Shown: one piece after another, positions 56,901 to 64,000 of the stretch
How the letters are laid out: each line of letters begins with the position of its first letter
Position numbering within the stretch: the first letter of the stretch is position 1
Assembly: GCA_021234155.1 (NCBI GenBank)
Contig: JAJEKV010000058.1
Coordinates: 819,814-883,813, forward strand
DNA length: 64,000 bases
From: Isoetes taiwanensis
Lineage: Eukaryota; Streptophyta; Lycopodiopsida; Isoetales; Isoetaceae
Reading direction: 5' to 3'
Made by a program: the position numbers and the translations under genes
The notes under the pieces: model-generated
What the model was told of the DNA's origin: nothing
Seen by the model: only the letters and a program-made list of their open reading frames with translations
The model's database searches: none

Positions 56901-57780
56901 AATATCTTTGTATATTTGGAAGCAGTGAAAGTTTGAAACTTAGTTATAAAATTGTGAGGGCTTAAATTTAAGGGGATTATTTATTCATATGGTTGTCAAG
57001 TTGTCCTGTTTAATATTCTCGTATATTTGGAAGTAGTGAAAGTTTGAAACTTAATTATAGAATTGATCTAGTTACCAGATTCGAAGGATTATATGAGAGT
57101 TTATGCAGATTACAAAGGAGTAATGATCTTCAAGTTCTCCTGTTTAATATCTTTGTGTATTTGGAAGCAGTGAAAGTTTGAAACTTAGTTATAAAATTGT
57201 GAGGGCTTAAATTTAAGGGGATTATTTATATATTGAGCAGTTTGTTTGATGTTGGTGTTGCTTTCTATGTGCAGGGTACGGATTCGAAAATAAGGTTTCG
57301 TGAGTGGTATTGGAAGCGTGACGTGCAGTTGTTTACATTGGTTGGTAAGGTCATGGTATTTTTGGATTGTCATGAGGAAGATTGTCCTGGTGAGTTTGCT
57401 GGTGTGTTAAACATTCTAGGATTTGGGTAGCAGGTAGTACGTTGGATATTTGTAGTAGGTAGTAGGTTGTGGCTTCTTAAATGGGTGTGTGTTTTAGTGT
57501 TCCAGGGTTTTGTTGGGCTCTTTTGTGATAACTGGCATAGAAATATAGACTAGTGGGGTAGATGACATTGCAGGAAGCTTGAAAGTTAGTTAAATTTGTG
57601 AATTCTAAAGAGAGTGGTACTGGAAGCGTGACGTGCAGTGGAAGGTGGCTGTTGTTTACATTGGTTGGTAAGGTCATGGTATTTTTGGATTGTCATGAGG
57701 AAGGTTGTCCTGATGAGTTTGCTGGTGTGTTAAACATTCTAGGATTTGGGTAGCAGGTAGTAGGTTGGATATTTGTGTGT
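53940..57780 (+). repeat. Large tandem array, four units of about 1.1-1.3 kb
   Basis: GGCTTCTTAAATGGGTGTGT marks unit starts at about 53944, 55056, 56191 and 57471 (periods 1112, 1135, 1280). Inside each full unit AAGGATTATATGAGAGTTTA and TGCAGATTACAAAGGAGTAA occur twice. A conserved coding-like phrase (SLFDVGVALYVQGTDSRIRF, then REWYWKRD; later GKVMVFLDCHEE and FAGVLNILGFG) occurs once per unit near 54805, 55945 and 57230, with frameshifts. The last unit is truncated and runs into the Helitron-like region. Copies are highly similar, so expansion is fairly recent. Confidence 0.95.
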
Positions 57781-58530
57781 GTATGCGTGTTTGAAAGGAC
57801 TGGAGTGTGAGGTTGTAATGCCAAGGTCTAGAGTACAGATTGATTCAAGTTATATATACTTTGCTGATGATGTTAGAAGATTGAGGCGAAACGAGTATAG
57901 GTGGAGATGGTATGCAAATTTGGCTTACGACACCTTTCAGTGTCGACGATGGGCAATGTGTCCATTTGAAAGCTACAAATCCTTGCACTTAGGTATCGAG
58001 CCCGACCCAGAGTCCTGCAAGTAGTCAGCCCGGCTTTCTCGACTGGCGAGTCGAGAATGCCTCAGCTTGCCAACAATGAAGAAAGTACAGGCCTTCTTCT
58101 CGACTTGCGAGTTGAGAATTTCTCGACTCGCAAGGCGAGAATAGGGAGTGTATATTTTGGATTGTTGGCTGGTTGAGGGATTCTCGACTCGCGAGTCAAG
58201 AATGCACAAAGGCTGCAGCACAAAGAATGCAGAAAGGCGATGCCGGCTCTACTGCATTCTTCAGGTGCCTGCTGATAGTCTGAGACACTCTCCTTCGACA
58301 TATCTTGGTCGAACATTGTGAAGGGAAGTGGCCCTGACTATCTGCAGGCCTCTGGGTCGGCCTTGCTATCTGCAAGTTAGATATACATTGTTGATGAGCT
58401 TAGAAGATTGAGGCGAAATGAGTATAGGTGCAGATGGTATGCAAATTTGGCTTACAATACCTTTCAGTCTTCACGATCGGCAACATGTCCATTTCAAAGC
58501 TACAAATCCATGCTGACACCAGGGTTGACT
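57770..58530 (+). repeat. Repeated RRLRRNEYR coding-like segment with palindromes
   Basis: The frame CYACLKGLECEVVMPRSRV... then FADDVRRLRRNEYRWRWYAN (57773-57980) recurs in degraded form at 58375-58520, and again at 59045-59165 directly before the Helitron gene. The similar text (ECEV.MPR.RV.ID, then ADELRRLRRNE) suggests the N-terminal leader of the Helitron protein, duplicated. Between the first two copies lie the palindromes described separately. Confidence 0.65.
58030..58205. repeat. TCTCGACTCGCGAGTCGAGA palindrome family, second cluster
   Basis: Members at 58035-58060 (TTTCTCGACTGGCGAGTCGAGA), 58095-58145 (two overlapping arms) and 58178-58203 (ATTCTCGACTCGCGAGTCAAGAA). They are the same family as the array at 19.9-20.3 kb, more than 37 kb away. 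The flanks are unrelated, so the motif itself is what is shared. Confidence 0.85.
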
Positions 58531-59030
58531 TTAAGAGTGGCCAGAATAGATATTTCTGCTTGATTTTTTAAGTTCAAAGATGAAAGCAACGGACTAAGAA
58601 GCGGTGTAGTTGACTAGCGGATTTATAATTGGGCAAAGATGTGAGATGGGATTAAGATCCGAAAGTGTATGAGTGATGAATATAGACTCCACTTCTGTTT
58701 GGAGACCTTGCTTTGCAAAAACATGGGCTTCCTATCATTGTAAAGGAGCAAATCTCAATGCCTGGTCATAGTTTTGTAGCTACTTGATGAGATGATATAG
58801 ATTTTGGTATAAAAACTAACGGTTTGTATGTGCAATGGTTCTTGAGGTACATAAAATTATGCACTTCTTGAAATTTACTTAAATTTGTGACGCGTGCCGT
58901 GCATGGGAGGGTGGCTGGGTGGCTGTCATCTACGTTGTCTGGTAAGGTTATGGTATTTTTGGATTGTGATAAGTAAGGTTGTGTTGGTGAGTCTGCTGGT
59001 GTATTAAGTATTCTAGGATTTGGGTAGCGG
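58531..59030. other. Degraded copy of the tandem-unit 3' part
   Basis: Contains GGTAAGGTTATGGTATTTTT and GGATTGTGATAAGTAAGGTT, related to the unit text near 54940, 56070 and 57345. No intact frame. Confidence 0.5.
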
Positions 59031-59355
59031 TAGTAGGTTGAATATTTTTGTGTATATCGTGTTCCAAAGGACCTGGAGTGTGAGGTTGCAATGCCAAGGC
59101 CTAGAGTAGAGATTGATCCAAGTCGGACATACTCTGCCGATGAGCTTAGAAGATTGAGGCGAAATGAGTCTAGGGCGAGATGGCGCGCATGAGTTGTCTC
59201 GGGAGAGGAGAGATGACTTGAGGCACGGAGAAGGGGGTTCGGGTGGTTATCGGGTGGGGGATTGGGTGGGAGGCATACCGAGGAGGAGGGTGTGAGGGGC
59301 AGCAGATGCCAAGAGATGTGGAGAGTGTTCCGTAAGTGGTGACTGTGGGCGCAGC

Positions 59356-60252
59356 ATGGCGGTTATACATTGGCAACGGCAGATACTAAAGATGCAAGCT
59401 TGTCCTATTCCATCTGCTAGTGAATTCATGTGGAACAGATTTTGTGTGCATTGTCGCATTGCATTATTGCCTGGTGAGAGTGAAACCTTCTGTTGCAATC
59501 GCGGACGGCGTATCTTACCAAAGCTACCTGAATTGCCTAGTTCGTTGACAGATGTTTATGAGGAAGCAGGATTTAGTGCGAAGAGTCGTGCATTAAACCA
59601 TCTGTTTGCCTTCACTGGGCTTGGTGTTGCCGGTGGAGAGTTTGTGCAGTTAGGGATGCCATCCTCAGTTGCTTTGATGGGTAGGACATACCATAAAATA
59701 CATCCTACGTCAAAACCTGGCCAGTCATTGCATTGGTATATTCATGACAATAGTGAGAGAGAGCGGGTTGCAGAAAGGAAGTTATTGCCCGTTGCATGGG
59801 TGACGCGAATAGCGACGACTCTAGAGGCTGTTAATCCTTACTGTTATATGATAAGGCGAGTGAAGCAAATGCGGTTGGAGTCCGTGTTCTTGACATTGAA
59901 TGGGCGATTCGCGGTGATGAAGTTCTTTGCCATAGTGCATGCAAATAACTCAGTTACAATTAATCCAAGAATAGCGGTTTTTTGGCTTCACCAAAATCAA
60001 CGACCAGTTTTTATGAATATACTGGATCGGCAGTATGAACCCTTGCAATACCCGCTTATATTTCTAGCTGGGATGGCGGGATGGTTCCCTGATAATGACC
60101 AGCAGATGTCGCAGGTGGATTGGTATAGGTCACGTTTGCTTCATGAGGTGCGGTTTCTTCAGTTAGGGCGTCTGACTTGTGAATACCTTGTGGATATGTA
60201 TTCTAGGGTCGAAGAAGAAAGGCTGAATTTATTGGCAACTAATAGATTTTAA
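59356..60252 (+). pseudogene. Helitron Rep/helicase protein, N-terminal region
   Basis: A 298-codon frame reads MWNRFCVHCRIALLPGESET..., then LNHLFAFTGLGVAGGEFVQL, GRTYHKIHPTS, QSLHWYIHDN, later ILDRQYEPLQYPLIFLAGMA, GWFPDN and LGRLTCEYLVDMYSRVEEER. This is the Helitron-like N-terminal domain: Cys pair, AFTS.GV, YH.IG..P, YD.LQYPLLFP.G..GW, and Y.VD.Y..IE..RL. The next part of a complete protein, the HUH Rep nuclease with its catalytic tyrosines, is absent. The frame stops at LLATNRF, exactly where a deletion joins it to helicase text. Confidence 0.9.
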
Positions 60253-60847
60253 CAGGTCTATTCTTGATCGTATGCCAGGTCTGGAAAAGAGATATTATTC
60301 TCAGGATTCCATAAGTGAAAGTGACGAGGTAATTCACAGAAGCACTCTTGCTGAAAATGAGTTTCTTCATAGTTATGATCACCCGACTTTGCCCAAACAC
60401 ACGCTTTGTCTTAAAGTAGGAGCTGTGTGTCAAATTATGAGATTGTTGGATGCGAGTAAAGGGCTTGTGAAGAATGCTAGAGTTAGTATACATGAAATGC
60501 ACAACAGATTTGTGACTGTCCAGCTTCTTGGACATGAGGACACGAGCTCAGAAAATATACATGCGATTTGTCGGGCAGATTTCTTTCACCAGCCAGCGCG
60601 CTGCCCTTTTACAGTACATAGACGTCAGCTGCCGCTCAAGCTGGCATACTCAACGACATTCCACAGTTGTCTTGGCCTAACATTACATAAAATAGTCCTG
60701 GATTTGCGAACGAATGTGTTTGCTCATGGGCAATTGTACACGACATTGACAAGAATACGAACTACAGAAGATGCTTTGATCCTACAGAACGAGGCATTGG
60801 CATCTGTAACGACTAGAAATGTTGTTTTTAGAGAATTGCTTGAATAG
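60245..60847 (+). pseudogene. Helitron helicase (PIF1-like), C-terminal region
   Basis: In the next frame: NRSILDRMPGLEKRYYSQDS, ENEFLHSYDHPTLPKHTLCL then KVGAVCQIMRLLDASKGLVK, and LPLKLAYSTTFHSCLGLTLH then LDLRTNVFAHGQLYTTLTRI. These equal the last helicase segments of Helitron proteins (LPPH.L.LK.G.P.ML.RNLDP..GL.NGTR, AFA.TINKSQGQT, FSHGQLYVALSR.). The Walker A, Walker B and middle motifs are missing, and the KSQGQ box reads HSCLGLT. The NRS join overlaps the preceding gene's end and is out of frame with it. Confidence 0.9.
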
Positions 60848-61030
60848 TTGGTAATTTTTTTCCGCCATTATTTGTGATGGAGTTTTGATAATTTTAATTG
60901 TGTTGTGAAAAAGTGTGTTCGTTGTGTTCGCAGCAGCTAGGTAATTCTCGTGGCTGACCTGTTCGTGTGTGCATGATGATGAGGTATCCCTTGATGTGAT
61001 CTCTTCTACTGTGTATGTAAAGATTTTTAT
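60848..61030. other. Spacer after the Helitron helicase gene
   Basis: A 183-bp AT-rich stretch between the TAG stop and the MITE. Nothing recognised. Confidence 0.4.
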
Positions 61031-61220
61031 TTGGGAAAAACTATAATATACCCCTAACTTTTTGCAAAATTCACAACATACCCCTAACTTTTAGAAAATT
61101 CATGAAATGCCCCTAACGTATAGGTTTTTAGGGGCATTTTGTGATTTTTTAGGGGCATTTTGTGAATTTTTAGAAAGTTAGGGGTATACTGTGAATTTTG
61201 CAAAAAGTTAGGGGTGTTTT
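61031..61220. mobile_element. MITE of CCCCTAACTTTTTGCAAAAT type
   Basis: CCCCTAACTTTTTGCAAAAT then TCACA near 61051-61075 is inverted as TGTGAATTTTGCAAAAAGTT then AGGGG at 61189-61213. Internal ATGCCCCTAAC and AGGGGCATTTTGTGA form a second, inner pair. It is a complete small palindromic element of about 190 bp with no ORF. It is related in wording to AGGGGCATTTTCACAAT near 9590. Confidence 0.9.
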
Positions 61221-61259
61221 ATTTGGAGGAAATGTTGCAGTACAAATGATGCTGAAAAC

Positions 61260-63245
61260 ATGGGAAGTGGGAGAACAATTTGTCCATTGGTTCAATTAAC
61301 TCCTTACCAAGCAAATTGGACAATTAAAGTAAAAGTAATGTGGAAAGGACCTTTACGAGAGTTTGAGAACAGGCGAAGACCAGGCAAGGGGAAATTGTTT
61401 AATGTGGAGCTAAGAGACAAGGATGTATGCAAATTTGAATTGATTGGATTCTTACTTCCCTTGCTTTATGAATATTTAGAGAGTCGTCTTAATATATACA
61501 GGGAACGGAAATTCAAGCAACAATGTTTGACGAGGCAGCTGACAAATTCTACAAGAGACTTGAGTTGATGAAGGTAGGTTATAGGTTGATGCATAAATTG
61601 GGGATTATGTCATGAATAGAGGTAGTCGTTGAAGTTCTTTGTGGACATGTAGGTGTATTACATCTCTAAAGGAGTTGTTCGGCCTGCGAACAAACGATAT
61701 ACAACCGTAAACCATGACTATCAACGCTTGATGCACAGTCAATAATTGAAGTTGCCAGTGATGGGACTGCGGAGGTGGGAAACTCAATGGAGCAAAAGTT
61801 TGCAAAAGTAGATGAATTGCACAAGTACCTTGATGGGAAAGTGGTCTTTGGTACATGAAATACTTTCCGATTTGTTTGTTATGGTATTGAGATAGAATAC
61901 ATTGTATAATTTCTCCTGCTTGCAGATGTCATTGGAATTGTTTGCTCGGTCTACGTAAAACTGTTCGTAAGAAATATGATAAGCAAGATGTTTTAAAACG
62001 TACCATCAGCCTCCTTGATGAAAAGTATTTTATGAATACAACACAGTGTGTGGATATTTTCTAACAAAGGAAACATATTCCAGTGGAAAAAGTGTAAATG
62101 TGAGCCTATGGGGAGATCTTGCTGTGAATGAAGGAGAGAAGCTGTCGCAAATGTTGTGTGACATCCCAATAGTAATATTGACTCGTGTTCGAGCTAGCAA
62201 ATTTCGACGTTCTACTAATACTATTGATTGAATTAAATTGCTGATTGAAACTGCTGATTAGATAGTGTCTTACGCAGGTGTCTCTTTGTCAACAACAAAT
62301 AAAACAATGATGGAATTAAATCCAAACACTGTTCACGCTACTGCCTTACGTACATGGTATGGGTTACGTGACTTCCCTTTAAATATTGTAGCATGCTAAT
62401 TCAATCACACTAAAGGTATGAGCAAGAGGGATGTGTGTACAACGACGCCAGCAGGTACATTGCATGATCGTGCATTTGTATCAGACATATTACAACCTTC
62501 TGTTGGGGATGGGCAGATAGGTTGTTAGTATGAGGTATCTTGATTCCTTGCTTTTCGCAGTCGCTTATTCTAAGCTGCTTCTTGTGAAGATTGAGTACTT
62601 CAATGTTCGCGCGTGCATAACGTTTATTGATCCAAACCAGCCAATGTGGTATGAGGCATGTGTAAGATGCAGTAAGAAGGTAAGTGTTTGAGAATCAGAA
62701 TTTTGGTGTGAGAAATGTGGGGCTGACTCTTGAACCATTAAAGAGGTGAGAGAGATCTGATTTACCAATTGCTTTGAATGAATGTGTGATGTCATTGTTA
62801 TGATCAGGTATATATTCCATGCAACGTTGGGAGATGCAACAGGAGAAATTGTAGTTACTATCTTCAATAATGAAGGAGAACAAATCTTAGGGCGGACGCA
62901 AATGAGATGTCAAAAATCGGGGATAATGTAAGATAAGATTGGGGTGAGATTCTCACGATGATTTTGTGATAGAAATTAACAAGGTTATCGATTGCGGAGA
63001 ATAATCAACAAGAATATTATTCTCTCTTTATGGAGCACCTTTGGATTAGCAAAATATTCCGACTAAGCATAATTCAGACAGAATACAATGGATTCAAGAG
63101 TCACAGAGTTGTGGTTCGTGAAGTCACAGCTATAGATTGGGAAGCTGAATCTGAGGTTGTCATAGACGGAATAAAGAGGTCTAAAATGAGATTTGGAGGA
63201 GAGTTTAATCAGTTCAGCTTCGAATCTCCAGTGGACAACGTATAG
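61260..63245 (+). pseudogene. RPA70-like single-strand DNA-binding protein (Helitron-associated), frameshifted
   Basis: Exon-like pieces follow the order of replication protein A large subunit. They are LVQLTPYQANWTIKVKVMWK then GKLFNVELRDKD (61260-61424), GTEIQATMFDEAADKFYKRL (61502-61573), YYISKGVVRPANKRYTTVNH (61648-61710), TVRKKYDKQDVLKRTISLLD (61960-62020), SGKSVNVSLWGDLAVNEGEK then DIPIVILTRVRASKF (62080-62210), GVSLSTTNKTMMELNPNTVH (62278-62345), WYEACVRCSKK and CEKCGADS (62648-62730, zinc ribbon), FHATLGDATGEIVVTIFNNE then GEQILG (62818-62892), and FRLSIIQTEYNGFKSHRVVV then EAESEVVIDGI (63055-63170). OB folds A, B and C can be followed. Several joins need frameshifts (about 61720, 61955, 62050), so it is decayed. 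Confidence 0.9.
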
Positions 63246-64000
63246 TTATCGTTTGCATAAAGGAGTTGCAGCTCTGCTGTGGTCGATCTAAGTAAGTAGT
63301 TAATTTGAAATTGATATTATGTCATCTATTAGAAACTTTGACTTTTTGTTGTGAAGTTGTCTTTGTGTTTGGGATTTTGTTCTCAAACTCTATGTGTTTT
63401 CTTTATGAAGCTGCTTCCATGGTAGACAGTAGATTTTGGTTAATTAGTAATAGCGAGAGGTACTTATATGAAGTGATTTGGATGATAATATTCCAGTCTG
63501 TATCCATGATTAAACTTACGCGTGAAACTTATTGCTAATATTTGTTACTGAAATGATGTTTAACAAGTGATAAATCTATTGATGGCATGACAACTGGTAA
63601 ATTTAGTGGTGGTATTTGTCAACGAAGTGATGTGTATGATAACGTGTTTGAGAAAAAGACTGGTAAGTTATAGGTTAGTTTTAGACGACCTGTGCGAGAT
63701 TACTGGTATGCTTGAATAGTGAAACAATAGTGAGAAAGATCATGGTGCCAAATTTTTAGGGTTTAAGTGGTGATGTCATTCACCACATAATTCATCACAT
63801 GCACCACATGTCACAACATGATTCACCACATGTATGATGTGTCACCATATGATTGACCACATTAGTACACCTTGCAACAAACATATCAGGCGTCACATGG
63901 AATAACTAATACCTTCAAATTTACGAATTTATCTTCCACAGATTAAAAATTGTGGTCTCTTTTGTGTATTGCCTTCATTTTAGAGAATAGACGTTTGAAT
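63246..64000. other. No gene recognised; CACCACAT-rich patch
   Basis: AT-rich after the RPA-like gene. At about 63775-63865 the words TTCACCACAT, CACCACATG and CACATGATTCACC recur at short intervals, a degenerate minisatellite. No Helitron 3' end could be fixed here. Confidence 0.4.

Larger units (their letters stand above)
59030..63245 (+). mobile_element. Plant Helitron remnant (Rep-helicase deletion derivative plus RPA-like gene)
   Basis: A Helitron Rep/helicase gene, reduced to its two ends, stands directly upstream of an RPA70-like gene, the pair characteristic of plant Helitrons. A MITE has inserted between them. Neither the TC 5' end nor the CTRR 3' hairpin could be placed with confidence, so the coordinates cover only what is recognisable. 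With nuclease and helicase cores gone, the copy cannot be autonomous. Confidence 0.8.

Overview
The window looks like nuclear DNA of a land plant with a large, transposon-rich, intron-rich genome. Support comes from spliced genes of plant families: a telobox Myb protein, 12-oxophytodienoate reductase, a PLS-type PPR fragment, phage-type organelle RNA polymerase, plant GPAT and ABCB fragments. Plant-style Helitron/RPA, LINE, SINE, solo-LTR and MITE remains point the same way. The PPR wording (LLQRCADRKD, then VYGKCGALEDAKK) and the sparse gene density would suit a fern or other non-seed plant, but that is inference. No prokaryotic, organellar or viral gene organisation is seen.

Only two genes look intact: the 3' part of a telobox Myb gene (1-3011, plus) and a complete five-exon OPR gene (38445-39990, plus). 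Nearly everything else is a decayed gene copy or mobile DNA. Between 7 and 17 kb lie an unidentified exon, a foldback repeat interrupted by a solo LTR, a decayed coiled-coil gene on the minus strand, a MITE and a PPR fragment. Between 18 and 24 kb are a LINE RT scrap, a duplicated block whose second copy carries a SINE, an array of TCGCGA-centred palindromes, a 100-bp tandem array and a GPAT pseudogene with a duplicated exon. From 26 to 32 kb a 1.6-kb block is present twice in direct orientation. From 33.9 to 37.7 kb there is the C-terminal part of an organelle RNA polymerase pseudogene, followed by a 0.58-kb tandem duplication.

After the OPR gene come an ABCB transporter fragment (40.9 kb), a LINE with endonuclease, reverse transcriptase and zinc-knuckle regions (42.2-45.4 kb, minus) and a 2.17-kb foldback element (45.7-47.85 kb). 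The foldback has long terminal inverted repeats, a minisatellite made of small hairpins and a captured cupin exon flanked by 20-bp direct repeats. A cluster of nested hairpins follows (48.0-49.2 kb), then a second retroelement remnant ending in (TTATC)n. The last 10 kb holds four roughly 1.1-1.3 kb tandem units, then a Helitron remnant: the Rep/helicase gene has lost its whole catalytic middle, and an RPA70-like gene sits beside it.

The functional story is small: one probable telomere/DNA-binding regulator and one jasmonate-family flavin reductase inside a landscape built by transposition, duplication and foldback formation. The foldback element and the dispersed palindrome family are the most novel-looking items. 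All homology calls come from reading motifs; no searches were run.
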